A stretch of 64,000 nucleotides of DNA from Arcobacteraceae bacterium (GCA_028687375.1 JAQUAG010000008.1:1-64000), one strand, 5' to 3'. Positions 8,644 through 18,335 are shown, counted from the first letter of the stretch. Program-made: numbers and translations. The notes: generated by a model not told the origin, from the letters alone.

Positions 8644-8669
8644 AAGGTAAAGATTTTACTCTTTACCTT
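8644..8669. terminator. Bidirectional terminator between convergent genes
   Basis: AAGGTAAAG and CTTTACCTT form a perfect 9-bp stem with an 8-nt loop, followed on the plus strand by ATTTTTC. It lies between the stop of the outer-membrane protein gene and the stop of the minus-strand lipoprotein gene, which it overlaps. Confidence 0.7.
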
Positions 8670-9831
8670 ATTTTTCAATAAACCTTATTTTCTCAATCAC
8701 TTGTTTTGCTGCTTGGGTATTAAGTTCATCTATAAGTTCATCACTTAGGACTTCATTAAATTTATAAGATATTTTCTCATACAAATTCAAATCTTTCATT
8801 TTCATAACATTATCTTTTGCAACAGTTAAATCCAATATTTTTCCAACTTCTTTTTTATTTTTAAATATTTTAATAGAATTCAAAGTGCTGTAAGGAGTCA
8901 TTTGACCTCCAAATAATGCATCTAACACAGCAAATGCAGCTCCAACTTGATCGGCACCATGCACTTTTTTATTTTGTTCTATATAATTTTTAATGCTCTC
9001 ATTTTCTAGTAAATAGTTTCCAAAACTATTTATAGTTAAAAGATTGACTGGGATTTGATAATAACTATCTGTATTTATATTTTGAGATAAACCATCATAT
9101 TGTTGAAGATAATTGATTGGATAAGGTATTTTATTTAATACAAATTTTAAATGGTTATATATTAAATTTTCTACTGATATAACAATGTCTGCATCCTCTT
9201 TTTTATCTGTTACAATGTAGCCAACTTTTTTCAATTCTTTTTCGAGTGGTTCTTTTAAACTATATTTTTTTAAATATTCATCTTTAAAATAGGCGATATT
9301 ATTATCTAATGAATCTATATCTAATTTAAACAACATACCTAGTCCATAAATATTATTTAAATAGTTGGCATATCGATATGATTCAAAGATTCCATTCATA
9401 TTGGTTAGACCTTTAATAACAATACCATCTGAAACTATTTTCATATTTTGTTGATTAGGTTGAAATTTATTTTTACAATAGAATATACAATAATTAAGAC
9501 TATGCTTTGTTTTTAAGGCTATTCTATTAGAACCTAAAAACATCAAATCATTATATTGTTCATCTTTATATACTTCTTCTTCATACTTAATTTCTTTATT
9601 TAAGAGTTTATTGTATATCCCTTGAAGAATTCTATCCTTTCTATCAAGGTCAAATCTATTATCAATAAAAATTTTTGTATTTTTTTTATCAATATCTACT
9701 TGAATAGATTTATCATAGGAAAATTTTTCATTCGTATGTTGATATGGCATAGGTTCATTTACTGAACTACACCCCGATAAAAGAAAACCTATAATTAGCA
9801 TAAAGAAATATGACACCATTTTATAATTCAT
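8668..9831 (-). CDS. Predicted lipoprotein downstream of the Rhs gene
   Basis: A 387-residue protein with a lipobox (FLLSGC, then SSVNEP), so it should be lipid-anchored in the envelope. ATG 9831 lies inside the end of the Rhs gene (11-bp overlap) and has GGAG 6 nt upstream. Residues about 70-142 include a Cys pair (YCIFYCKNK) and the block NMKIVSDGIVIKGL. A Gly/Ala-containing hydrophobic stretch (GAAFAVLDALFGG) lies near residue 300. No known domain was recognised. A truncated paralogue of its N-terminal third lies upstream of the same operon at 15.4-15.75 kb. Its position directly after an Rhs protein would suit an immunity or surface-partner function, but nothing in the sequence proves that. 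Confidence 0.75.
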   Translation of the reverse strand: MNYKMVSYFFMLIIGFLLSGCSSVNEPMPYQHTNEKFSYDKSIQVDIDKKNTKIFIDNRFDLDRKDRILQGIYNKLLNKEIKYEEEVYKDEQYNDLMFLGSNRIALKTKHSLNYCIFYCKNKFQPNQQNMKIVSDGIVIKGLTNMNGIFESYRYANYLNNIYGLGMLFKLDIDSLDNNIAYFKDEYLKKYSLKEPLEKELKKVGYIVTDKKEDADIVISVENLIYNHLKFVLNKIPYPINYLQQYDGLSQNINTDSYYQIPVNLLTINSFGNYLLENESIKNYIEQNKKVHGADQVGAAFAVLDALFGGQMTPYSTLNSIKIFKNKKEVGKILDLTVAKDNVMKMKDLNLYEKISYKFNEVLSDELIDELNTQAAKQVIEKIRFIEK

Positions 9832-12800
9832 TTAAATCTCCGTATTTGTATTGATTGTATTGGACTGAATTTATGCTAGAGTGAATACCGATTGCATTAT
9901 TCTTATAAAAATTATACCCAGGAGTCCAAAGATACTTCATAAATGGATCACCAATATATTCTTTAAGTCCACTTCTAGTATAAGCTTTATCTATTGTATC
10001 TGCAATAGAACCATACCAAGTATCAGTATTACTTGAACTCCATTTAATATCTCCTAATGAACCTAAAGCTCCAAACATCATCCCTTGTTCTACATCTTGA
10101 TGTAAAATAGCAGATTGTAGTCCACCTGTAGTAACCCTAAGTAATAGTTTGTTAGCAAATGCAGTATCTGGTGTTTGAACTAAATTGGTTACTCCCCCAG
10201 CAATTGCACCACTTATTGCTCCAGCTTTTGCACCATTGAATGTTAATTTCATTGTTGTAGAAGCATCTTGATGATAAAGTGTCCCTGCTGTAAATCCTGA
10301 AGCCGCTCCTGCAGCAGCACCTGCTAGAGCTCCATGGGCAACAGCTACACCTAATTCAGTAGTTGTACCTAATGCACCATATGCTGCTCCACCAGTATAA
10401 ATCCCTACACCAATAATAGCAGCTGTTTTTAATTCATCTCTATGTTTACTCTCAAATCTTTGACTCTCATTAACTGTTTGTTTAATTGGAGTTACTACTA
10501 CAGTAGATACAACTTGAGATACTGCTTTTTTTACTGCTTTAACAACACTTTTGATACCCCAATGTCCACTTGGATCAGTATAGTTCAATGGATTATTTTT
10601 TACATAACTATATCTATTAAACCCTTGAGTGGTATATACTCCATCTATTACACTATCTGCACTTGTAAATCTACCAATGATTGGATCATATACTCTTGCA
10701 TTCATATGGATAAATGGAGTGTTATCTATATGTTCATGACCAGTATAGCCTCTATTTGTAATAGCTTTTTGTGTTGTTTTATCTCCATCACTATCTAATA
10801 CTTCCTCTTCCCCAAATGCTTTATATACAAATCTTTGCAATACTTCACCTTCATTATCTGTGATTGTATCTATAGAATTTAGATTATCATAATGAAAATA
10901 TTTTGAAGATGGTATCTTTGTTTGATTCTCATATCTATTTGTATAAATTGACACTAACACTCCATCTGCATAGATAAAATATTTATCTTCACTTATATTA
11001 CTTCCATATTGTACATTCTCATATGTTTTATCTACATAATACGAAGTTGTACTATCAGTTTGTTTTTTGTATCTATTATCTTGTGTATCATACAAGAATA
11101 AAGTATTTTTACCACCATATGTTATTTTTTTAGCTAAATTTGATGATGTATACTCTATTGAAGTGCCATTGTTATATAATTGATTTCCATTTGCATCATA
11201 TTTAAATACTCTATTTCCTGCTTTTATAACTTGGTGTGGTTTTTGACTATCATATATATAACTACCCACATCGCTTTTATATGTTATATTTCCTAGACTA
11301 TTATACTGATAATTGTAAAATTTTGTACCATTTTGTGTTGTTATATATTCATTAGTTACTCTATTTAAACTATCATATGTGTAGTCTTGAGTTGTCCCTA
11401 AAACATTATCAACTCTTCTTTTTACATTAAACAGTTCATCATATGTAAACTCTAAATCTCTAATTTTATCATCAAATGTAAATCCAGCAGATATTTTCTT
11501 TAATTCTCCAGCATCACCATATTCTTGAGTATTAACGAGTCCATTACCTGAAATATATTTTGTGACTCTATTTGAACTGTCTCTATCTAGCACTTTATAG
11601 TGGTAAACATATTTGCTATCAGCTAACATATCTTGATATGCTGAAAGCACATTTGTATCAACTTTATAGTTTTTTGCCATATTCTGATAATAAACTGCTT
11701 TTGCTTGTGATTCTGTTGCATCTGCTAAAGCTTCTTTTGCTTTTGCTTGATAGGTACTGATAATCACAGTAAATGAACTATTCAAAATATCCACATCATC
11801 ATCTTGGGCAATATTTTCTCTTGCAATTTGAGCAACCACAAGATTATTATATGCAATATTTGCTAGTGTATTTGAATAATTTAAATATATTTGTGCCAAT
11901 TGATAGTAATAACTATTAATAATAACAGCTACTGTACGTCTCCTAAAACGACTACCTACACTTATGTAAGCTATTGATTGACTTAAATATTGACTACCAA
12001 GTTTTTGATAATAGTTTGCCATTCCCTGATAGTATGTAGCTCTATCTTCAAATATTTTTGCATATTCATTCAGGGTATCTGCAACATTTCTAAGATAATT
12101 CAAAGCATCTCTATTTCCAGAATATGCATAAATATCAGCTATTTTACTATACTTGAGTGCTTTCGCTCTGTACTCATTTGCTTTTGCAATGTATTCATTT
12201 GCTTTTTGTTGGAATTCTATTTGCCCTTGTAAAGTATCTTTAATAAGTGTTAAAAAGTGATTTGGATCAAAGTCTTCTATCATCTCTTTTGGAGATTTAA
12301 TTGCTTGAAGATTACCTTGCGAGTCATAATCATATTTAATTTTAAAATTATTTGGTTCAGTTATAGTATCAATTTGTCCATTAGTATTGTATGTATATTC
12401 TTTTGTAAATACTTTATTTCCATCTATTGTTACAATCGTCTTAATAACTCTTGATAAACTATCATAAAAATACTCTTTTTGATAATTTGTTTTTGATTCA
12501 AGTGAAATTAATCCTTTCTTTTTTGTATCATAAATGTAAGAAGTTTTCCCCTCAGGTGAATTTATCTCTAGAACTCTTCCTAATCTATCATAAACATAAG
12601 AGGTTGTCTGAGATTTTGCATCTGTTTTACTTACTAACTCTCCGAATACATTGTATGTATAAATGATTTTCCCCATATCTGGATCAGTGACTGTCTTTGT
12701 ACTTCCACTATAGAGTGAGTCTATTTTATTATTTACAGTATCGATTGTTGTTAATAATTTTCCATTTATATCATATGAATAAGTTTGTTGAGCAATACTA

Positions 12801-15121
12801 CTTTCATCTATTTTTGTAATTTGACCTAAACTATCTTTTGTAGTAACAGTTCTTTGAGAAAGTGGATTAGTTGTAGTTGTTACCAATCCATTATATGAAA
12901 TTGTGTTAAGGCTACTTCTACCCTCAGGTGTTGGCTCTATGATATTTACTATTCTATTCATATTATCATATGTATATTGGAAATATTGTGAAAAATTACC
13001 ACTAAAGTATGACAAACTTTCTTTCTCTACAAGTCCTTTTTTATTATAAATTTTATCTTTATTTATTTTTTTTCCACCAAATCCTATTGTTTCTCTTCTG
13101 ACTTCTTTACCTGTGATATCATAATATATAGAAGTTGTAACTCCATTACTATAAGTAGCGACTACTTTAAAAAAACTATTTGTTGCTTCAGTGCTTAATG
13201 AATACTTGTAATCAACATACAAACCATTTGGGTATATCTCTTTTATTTTTCTTCCAAATGTATCGTAAGTGAATTTTGTAGATAAATTATTTGAATCTAC
13301 AAGCTCATTTAAATTTCCAAAACTATCGTATTTATAACTAGTTTTATGCCCTTCAGGATTTATCATATAATCTAAAGAACTACTATCTAAATATTTATAT
13401 GTAGTTGTTCTATCATTTTTAACATCACTTCCACTTAAAGTTACACCAATTACATTTCCAAAACTATCATATGTAAAAGATTTTGATAATGTTCTTTTAT
13501 CATTTAAAACGGTCGTAATTTTATTAATTTGGCTTGATTTTGATGCATCATAGGTATATGTGATATTTTGAGTATCTGTTTGATTATTACTTGTTTTTTC
13601 TATAACCTGATTTTTTAATTTACCAAGTCTCCAATTGCTTGTATCGTTATCATATGTGCTCGTAATTTTTGATGTTACATTCTTACCATCACTACCAACA
13701 AATGTTGTATTGATAAGTTTCAAATTACCATAATCATCATAGTCTTGATTTGCAGTAGTAGTTGATATAAGTTTTCCATCAAGATATTTTTTCGAAATTG
13801 TATTTTTAAGAGCTATATTGTAATAATTTAATGTTTGTTTTGAGGCAACATACTCATATGAATTACTTTCAAACATATTATTTGTACAATCTGTTGTAGT
13901 ATTTTCTTTTACTAATCCATCTAATGAAGAATTGGTATTAAAATAGTACTTATCTGTTGAAATATAATTACACTGTTTAGAATTTAAATCTCTTAAATAT
14001 GGATGTTTAGATGAAATTGTAGTTGAAATTTCACCAAATAACTTTTTACTATCTACAGTTCCTTTGTAGTTATACTCAAAAAATCTTGACACTTCACTAT
14101 TAACTGTACTCATACTTGAAACTAAATTTTGTTTATCACCTACTGCTGTATTGTATATGATCGTAGTTGTATCTACATTATCAGTAATTTTATTGATTTT
14201 TGTATTATCACTTGTCCAAGTAAATGTAATTGGATTTAAACATTCATTACTTTTACAAAATTGTATTTGCTTTAATCTTTTATCAAGATATTTATTTACC
14301 CCTGTACCAAATTGGTAATCTAACTTGTAAAGAGTTTCTTTTTGATTATCATCTACTATTGATATTCCAAAAAGAGACACTGAATCTACAGTATCACTAG
14401 TTGTTTCAATTATATATAAAATTTTTATTTTATTACCATTATAAGAGATAGTTAGAGGATATCCTGATTTATTACCTGTTAAATAAGAGTAATCTATTAC
14501 ATTGTTATTTTGATCTGTAACTTTATTTACTTTCCAACTATATGAAACATTATATGTTTTATTAACTTGTTTTGAACCATCAACATACCCATACTCATAT
14601 ATAAGTCCAGATTTAGTCCAAACTTTAAATTTTTCTGGACCTTTTTGGTTATTTGATGTATATGAGATAATTTTTGAAAAACTATTATTATAAGTTCTAT
14701 ATTCAGTACCATTGTAACCATTTGCACCTGAAATAGGTACTAATGCTTGCCCATCAAGATAAAATGTATCACTATTATCATATACTATTTTATTTTGGCT
14801 ATTGTTATATCTATAAATTTCAGATATACCATCCAAATCCCATCCTTTCCCAATTTTAAATCCTGTAGAATTTGAATCATATGTCAAACTTAGTGTTGGT
14901 ATTAATCCTTTTATACCTTCAGGTAAATTAATACTAATTGCATAATTGAATTTACCTTGATTTACAGAGGGTATCCCACTAAAATTTTGTATCTTTTCGC
15001 TTGCATTGACGATAGTTAGGTTTTTATTATCAGTAAATGTTTCTGTAGTTGAACCATATATATTAAAACAAATACCTATTAATAAAAATAATAATCTAAA
15101 AAAACTTTTTTTATTCAACAT
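9821..15121 (-). CDS. SpvB/Rhs-repeat secreted protein with helical insert
   Basis: About 1766 residues from ATG 15121, which has the strong RBS AGGAGGTT; an in-frame ATG at 15163 lies in the upstream gene and is less likely. A signal peptide (MLNKKSFFRLLFLLIGICFN) is followed by an SpvB/TcB-like N-terminal domain (GLIPTLSLTYDS, GKGWDLDG). Many YD repeats follow (for example FTYDTFGRKI, YVYDRLGRVL). At about residues 947-1185 the repeats are interrupted by a Lys/Ala/Tyr-rich helical insert. The Rhs core ends with NRYSYVKNNPLNYTDPSGHW (DPSG at 1516-1519). The 247-residue tip after it has Gly/Ala-rich hydrophobic segments and no toxin motif I recognise. It lies between two lipoprotein genes. 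It is probably a surface or released polymorphic-toxin-like protein. Confidence 0.88.
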   Translation of the reverse strand: MLNKKSFFRLLFLLIGICFNIYGSTTETFTDNKNLTIVNASEKIQNFSGIPSVNQGKFNYAISINLPEGIKGLIPTLSLTYDSNSTGFKIGKGWDLDGISEIYRYNNSQNKIVYDNSDTFYLDGQALVPISGANGYNGTEYRTYNNSFSKIISYTSNNQKGPEKFKVWTKSGLIYEYGYVDGSKQVNKTYNVSYSWKVNKVTDQNNNVIDYSYLTGNKSGYPLTISYNGNKIKILYIIETTSDTVDSVSLFGISIVDDNQKETLYKLDYQFGTGVNKYLDKRLKQIQFCKSNECLNPITFTWTSDNTKINKITDNVDTTTIIYNTAVGDKQNLVSSMSTVNSEVSRFFEYNYKGTVDSKKLFGEISTTISSKHPYLRDLNSKQCNYISTDKYYFNTNSSLDGLVKENTTTDCTNNMFESNSYEYVASKQTLNYYNIALKNTISKKYLDGKLISTTTANQDYDDYGNLKLINTTFVGSDGKNVTSKITSTYDNDTSNWRLGKLKNQVIEKTSNNQTDTQNITYTYDASKSSQINKITTVLNDKRTLSKSFTYDSFGNVIGVTLSGSDVKNDRTTTYKYLDSSSLDYMINPEGHKTSYKYDSFGNLNELVDSNNLSTKFTYDTFGRKIKEIYPNGLYVDYKYSLSTEATNSFFKVVATYSNGVTTSIYYDITGKEVRRETIGFGGKKINKDKIYNKKGLVEKESLSYFSGNFSQYFQYTYDNMNRIVNIIEPTPEGRSSLNTISYNGLVTTTTNPLSQRTVTTKDSLGQITKIDESSIAQQTYSYDINGKLLTTIDTVNNKIDSLYSGSTKTVTDPDMGKIIYTYNVFGELVSKTDAKSQTTSYVYDRLGRVLEINSPEGKTSYIYDTKKKGLISLESKTNYQKEYFYDSLSRVIKTIVTIDGNKVFTKEYTYNTNGQIDTITEPNNFKIKYDYDSQGNLQAIKSPKEMIEDFDPNHFLTLIKDTLQGQIEFQQKANEYIAKANEYRAKALKYSKIADIYAYSGNRDALNYLRNVADTLNEYAKIFEDRATYYQGMANYYQKLGSQYLSQSIAYISVGSRFRRRTVAVIINSYYYQLAQIYLNYSNTLANIAYNNLVVAQIARENIAQDDDVDILNSSFTVIISTYQAKAKEALADATESQAKAVYYQNMAKNYKVDTNVLSAYQDMLADSKYVYHYKVLDRDSSNRVTKYISGNGLVNTQEYGDAGELKKISAGFTFDDKIRDLEFTYDELFNVKRRVDNVLGTTQDYTYDSLNRVTNEYITTQNGTKFYNYQYNSLGNITYKSDVGSYIYDSQKPHQVIKAGNRVFKYDANGNQLYNNGTSIEYTSSNLAKKITYGGKNTLFLYDTQDNRYKKQTDSTTSYYVDKTYENVQYGSNISEDKYFIYADGVLVSIYTNRYENQTKIPSSKYFHYDNLNSIDTITDNEGEVLQRFVYKAFGEEEVLDSDGDKTTQKAITNRGYTGHEHIDNTPFIHMNARVYDPIIGRFTSADSVIDGVYTTQGFNRYSYVKNNPLNYTDPSGHWGIKSVVKAVKKAVSQVVSTVVVTPIKQTVNESQRFESKHRDELKTAAIIGVGIYTGGAAYGALGTTTELGVAVAHGALAGAAAGAASGFTAGTLYHQDASTTMKLTFNGAKAGAISGAIAGGVTNLVQTPDTAFANKLLLRVTTGGLQSAILHQDVEQGMMFGALGSLGDIKWSSSNTDTWYGSIADTIDKAYTRSGLKEYIGDPFMKYLWTPGYNFYKNNAIGIHSSINSVQYNQYKYGDLNEL

Positions 15122-15131
15122 ATTTAACCTC

Positions 15132-15440
15132 CTACTTTTCACTTTTGAATTTTTTAATATCATTATTTAAAGACTTGAATTGTTCATCTAATTCAGCCAA
15201 CTTTTTATCATTAACTTTATCATTTGGTATTTTGAAGTTATTCTCTTTGATAAGTTGTTCTGCTTGTTCAATCATTTTGTCACCATTATCACTCAGTTTA
15301 GTAATATCTTGATTTTGTAGTTGAACTTCAGTGGTTCGAATTTCTTGCTTATCATTATCAAGTTCAATATCCTTACCTACGCAACCACTAAATATGATTT
15401 GCGCAACTATTAGCATAAATATTAAAATTTGCTTGTACAT
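15132..15440 (-). CDS. Small lipoprotein preceding the Rhs gene
   Basis: A 102-residue protein with a lipoprotein signal (MYKQILIFMLIVAQIIFSGC; the Cys is the lipidation site). The mature part is strongly charged and predicted helical or coiled-coil (EQAEQLIKENN, LAELDEQFKSL). RBS AAGGAGA precedes ATG 15440. It is the first gene after operator copy 3 and ends 11 bp before the Rhs start, so the two should be cotranscribed. Function unknown; a periplasmic spacer or chaperone for Rhs export is possible. Confidence 0.75.
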   Translation of the reverse strand: MYKQILIFMLIVAQIIFSGCVGKDIELDNDKQEIRTTEVQLQNQDITKLSDNGDKMIEQAEQLIKENNFKIPNDKVNDKKLAELDEQFKSLNNDIKKFKSEK

Positions 15441-15751
15441 AATTGATTTCTCCTTAAGAAGTTAAAGTAATATAACTTTACCAGAACAATGTCACAAAGA
15501 TTGTCACATTTTGAGAAAATTTTTATATCTTTAATAACAATACCATCTGAAACAATTTGCATATTTTGTTTATTAGGCTGAAACTTATTATCACAAAAAA
15601 ATGCACAAAAATTTGTTGCATGTTTTGTTTTTAATGCTACTTGAGTTGACCATAAATATATTACTTTATTATATGGCTCATCTTCATATACATCATCTTC
15701 ATACTTAATCTCATAATTTAAAAATTTATTATATATCTCTTTCTCCCTCAT
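15422..15751 (-). pseudogene. Truncated paralogue of the 387-residue lipoprotein
   Basis: A 109-codon frame. Its first 75 residues match residues about 68-142 of the lipoprotein at 8668-9831 (compare YNKFLNYEIKYEDDVYEDEP with YNKLLNKEIKYEEEVYKDEQ, and NMQIVSDGIVIKD with NMKIVSDGIVIKG). The signal peptide and the last 245 residues are missing. The frame runs on into operator copy 3, so the final 35 residues (from KIFSKCDNL) are translated promoter sequence. Its ATG overlaps the transglutaminase stop (ATGA), so a short product could still be made, but it looks like a recombination remnant. Confidence 0.7.
15488..15507 (-). promoter_or_regulatory. Operator copy 3, upstream of the Rhs operon
   Basis: On the minus strand GTGACAAT (15507-15500) is followed 12 bp on by GTGACATT (15495-15488), then GTTCTGGTAAAGT and a -10-like TATATT. 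It is the most diverged of the four copies, but box spacing and the downstream promoter are kept. It precedes the lipoprotein-Rhs-lipoprotein operon. Confidence 0.65.
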
Positions 15752-16368
15752 TTTTTATATTTAGTTTCTTCAAATGTAAGCTTTTGATTCAAAAAAGGCT
15801 CAATGATCGCTTCAATATCTTCAATTTTGTATTGCAATGGAAATCCAATATGAGAGTTTTTAGCTGTTGATTCTAAAATATAATACTTTTTACCATCCAA
15901 ATAAAGCCCTTCGAGTTGAGATAGTTTTCTATCGTCTAAAGAAATCAGTGTAAAAATATGTTTTGGAACTGTTACAAACAATACCTCATACCCTTGCACT
16001 TTTAATAAAGACGCCAATAAATTGGTTTTATCATCACAATCCCCATAACCAAGTGTAATAGTATCTTTTGGGGATTTTGCGATTGTTGGGTTTATTTTAT
16101 ATTCAATATTTGTAACATAATCAAGTATTTTCTGAACTCGACAAAGATCACTTTGGCACTCCTCTATAAGTTGATTTGATAGCTCTTTGATATAGGGTTT
16201 TGTGGAAACTCTATTAGTGTATATTTCCCCATTGATGCCAATTTTGTGATTTTTTGTGAAAACAAAACCTTCAAATGAGATATACCCTAAAATAAGAGCA
16301 AATACTCCCATTATCACTATTGATACACGATGAATTATTGAATGATTACTAAACATAAAGACAATCAT
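15748..16368 (-). CDS. Membrane-anchored transglutaminase-like protein
   Basis: A 206-residue protein with one N-terminal membrane segment (IVIMGVFALILGYISF) and a transglutaminase-like core. The catalytic Cys lies in LGYGDCDDKTNLLASLL, the His in VPKHIFTLI, and an acidic residue follows in YLDGKKYYILEST, the Cys-His-Asp order of the fold. Such proteins act as periplasmic proteases or cross-linking enzymes, or serve as substrate-binding folds. The N-terminus could start at ATG 16368 or 16356. A 49-bp piece of this gene recurs at 54342-54390. Its stop overlaps the start of the broken lipoprotein paralogue. Confidence 0.75.
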   Translation of the reverse strand: MIVFMFSNHSIIHRVSIVIMGVFALILGYISFEGFVFTKNHKIGINGEIYTNRVSTKPYIKELSNQLIEECQSDLCRVQKILDYVTNIEYKINPTIAKSPKDTITLGYGDCDDKTNLLASLLKVQGYEVLFVTVPKHIFTLISLDDRKLSQLEGLYLDGKKYYILESTAKNSHIGFPLQYKIEDIEAIIEPFLNQKLTFEETKYKK

Positions 16369-16726
16369 ACCATTTTAAAGTGGCTTTAATTAAAATTTTG
16401 AAACATATATAAGTGTCATCTACCCTAATATAAAGTAAATGTACTATGAGAAAGCTATGATTCCAATAATAAGCAACTAATGTAGTTCCTCAGCCAATTG
16501 CTGAAATGTTTTTTATTCTTTTCTCTTGGATAAGTGCCAATGAAACGCTTAACATCTTTTGTTGTGATTCAAAATTATACATTTGCTAGTACTACTTTTC
16601 TTTGTAAAATTTGTGAAAAAAAGATAATTCTTTTGGTTTGAAACAACAAAAAAGATAATCATTAATTTTAAATTAAAAATATTATATTTTAGCTATACTA
16701 TCAAATATATTCACTTAAGGAATAAA
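16369..16726 (+). promoter_or_regulatory. Intergenic region with hipBA promoter
   Basis: 358 bp without a supportable gene. A -10-like TATACT at 16694-16699 lies 28 bp before the hipB start, within a very AT-rich tract. No repeats or RNA gene were seen in the rest. Confidence 0.4.
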
Positions 16727-17041
16727 ATGTTAGCTATTAAAATAAATACACCAAATTCTATACTGTTACAATTAAAAGAAAATTTTCAACAAAAAAGATT
16801 GAGTTTAAACCTCACACAAGAGGGGCTTTCCCATAAAAGTGGGGTAAGTTTAGGGAGTCTCAAAAGATTTGAAAAGAGTGGGCAAATATCTTTAGAGTCT
16901 CTTTTGAAACTCTCTGTTGTGTTAGAGTGTTTGGATGATTTTTGTGATATTGCCAACAAAAAAGAAGAAACGATACACTCCCTTGATGAGCTTTTAAAGA
17001 AAAAAAACCAACCAACAAAAAAAAGAGGGAGGATAAAATGA
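16727..17041 (+). CDS. hipB: HipB-like helix-turn-helix antitoxin
   Basis: A 104-residue protein with an HTH_3 (Xre-type) domain at about residues 14-66: QKRLSLNLTQEGLSHKSGVS, then LGSLKRFEKSG. The C-terminal tail is short and basic (KKKNQPTKKRGRIK). RBS AAGGAAT precedes ATG 16727. It overlaps the next gene by 4 bp (ATGA), the standard hipBA arrangement. In known systems HipB binds HipA and represses the operon by binding palindromic operators; no clear operator palindrome was identified here. Confidence 0.85.
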   Translation: MLAIKINTPNSILLQLKENFQQKRLSLNLTQEGLSHKSGVSLGSLKRFEKSGQISLESLLKLSVVLECLDDFCDIANKKEETIHSLDELLKKKNQPTKKRGRIK

Positions 17042-18261
17042 GTACCAAGCTTGTGAATGTTTTTTACCATAAAAATAGTTCAAAACTCAAAGTTGGAAGA
17101 TTGGCTTTAGACAATAGAAAAATTTACTTCGAGTATGATAAAGATTTTTTAAAAAGTGGTATTGAACTCTCCCCTTATAAATTACCCTTAAAAGAGGGAG
17201 TTTTTAGCGATAGTGACCATTTGTTTGATGGTTTGTTTGGATTGTTTGCAGATAGTTTACCTGATGGTTGGGGAAGATTGCTTCTTGATAGACATTTGAT
17301 GAATCAAGGCTATCAACTATCCCAAATCTCACTACTTGATAGACTGATGCTCATCGGAAAATATGGCATAGGGGCATTAAACTATGAGCCTATTATAGAA
17401 TCATCAGTTGATACTTGCGAGATTGATTTGGATGATTTAGCTACATCATCATTGAAAATTTTAAGGGGAAATGATGAAAAAAATATTGCAACACTCCTAC
17501 AAAACAATGGTTCAAGTGGAGGTGCAAGACCAAAAATTATGATTCAAATCAATGAAAACAATCAGTTTTTAAGTGCAAACCAACCGCTCCAAAAGGACTA
17601 TGAGCACTATATGGTCAAATTTTCAAGCACTAATGACCATCAAGAGATGGGAAAACTTGAATTTCTCTATTCACAAATGGCAAAAGATAGTGGTATTGAG
17701 ATAACTGATACAAAACTACTCGTAGGAGAAAAAAATAGCTACTTTGCCATAAAAAGATTTGATAGGACTCAAGATAAAAGAGTTCATATACACTCTTTGG
17801 CTGGTTTGGTGCATACTGATTTTAGAATCCCTAGTGTTGATTATGATGATATTTTAATGGTGACACTCCATCTTACAAAAGATATAAATGAAGTGATAAA
17901 GGTGTATAAACTAGCGGTGTTTAATCTTTTTACTCACAATAGAGATGACCATGCAAAAAACTTTTCATTTCTTTTGAATGATAAAAACAGCTGGAAGTTT
18001 GCTCCTGCTTATGATTTGACTTTTTCTTATGGTCCAGGGGGTGAGCATAGCACTACTTATCTTAATGAGGGAAAAAATCCAACTGTAGAGCATCTTGAAA
18101 AATTAGGACAAAAGCACCGTATCAAAGAGTATAAGAAGATTATAGAAGAGATAAAGTATGTCATATCACAATTTAAAAAGTATGCAAAAAATGTTGAACT
18201 ATCACCAAAATACACAGAAGAGATTTTTCGTCACTTTTGTATTGGATGCAAGAACTTATAA
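17038..18261 (+). CDS. hipA: HipA-family serine/threonine kinase toxin
   Basis: A 407-residue protein with the normal length and order of HipA. The N-terminal Couple_hipA-like region includes LFGLFADSLPDGWGRLLLDR. The Gly-rich ATP loop is NNGSSGGARPKIMI, with a following conserved Lys (YMVKFSS). The catalytic loop is LFTHNRDDHAKNFSFL and the metal-binding motif APAYDLTFS. HipA of Escherichia coli phosphorylates glutamyl-tRNA synthetase and causes persistence; the target here is unknown. All key residues appear intact, so the module is probably active. It is followed by a hairpin and then the duplicated promoter segment, so the module sits beside an old rearrangement point. Confidence 0.9.
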   Translation: MSTKLVNVFYHKNSSKLKVGRLALDNRKIYFEYDKDFLKSGIELSPYKLPLKEGVFSDSDHLFDGLFGLFADSLPDGWGRLLLDRHLMNQGYQLSQISLLDRLMLIGKYGIGALNYEPIIESSVDTCEIDLDDLATSSLKILRGNDEKNIATLLQNNGSSGGARPKIMIQINENNQFLSANQPLQKDYEHYMVKFSSTNDHQEMGKLEFLYSQMAKDSGIEITDTKLLVGEKNSYFAIKRFDRTQDKRVHIHSLAGLVHTDFRIPSVDYDDILMVTLHLTKDINEVIKVYKLAVFNLFTHNRDDHAKNFSFLLNDKNSWKFAPAYDLTFSYGPGGEHSTTYLNEGKNPTVEHLEKLGQKHRIKEYKKIIEEIKYVISQFKKYAKNVELSPKYTEEIFRHFCIGCKNL

Positions 18262-18280
18262 ATGACAAATTAGAAACCAA

Positions 18281-18309
18281 AAAAGCCACCTCTATTTCAG
18301 ATGGCTTTT
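18281..18309 (+). terminator. Terminator after hipA
   Basis: AAAAGCCA (18281-18288) pairs with TGGCTTTT (18302-18309), stem 8 bp and loop 13 nt. ACCA upstream and TGGT downstream can extend it. It starts 20 bp after the hipA stop. Confidence 0.65.
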
Positions 18310-18335
18310 GGTTCTGTGTATTTTGTTAAATTTCG

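Noticed and set aside
10442-12666. Several plus-strand frames opposite the Rhs gene
   Set aside because: They are antisense shadows of YD repeats, rich in Ile, Tyr, Cys and Leu, with no ribosome-binding sites.
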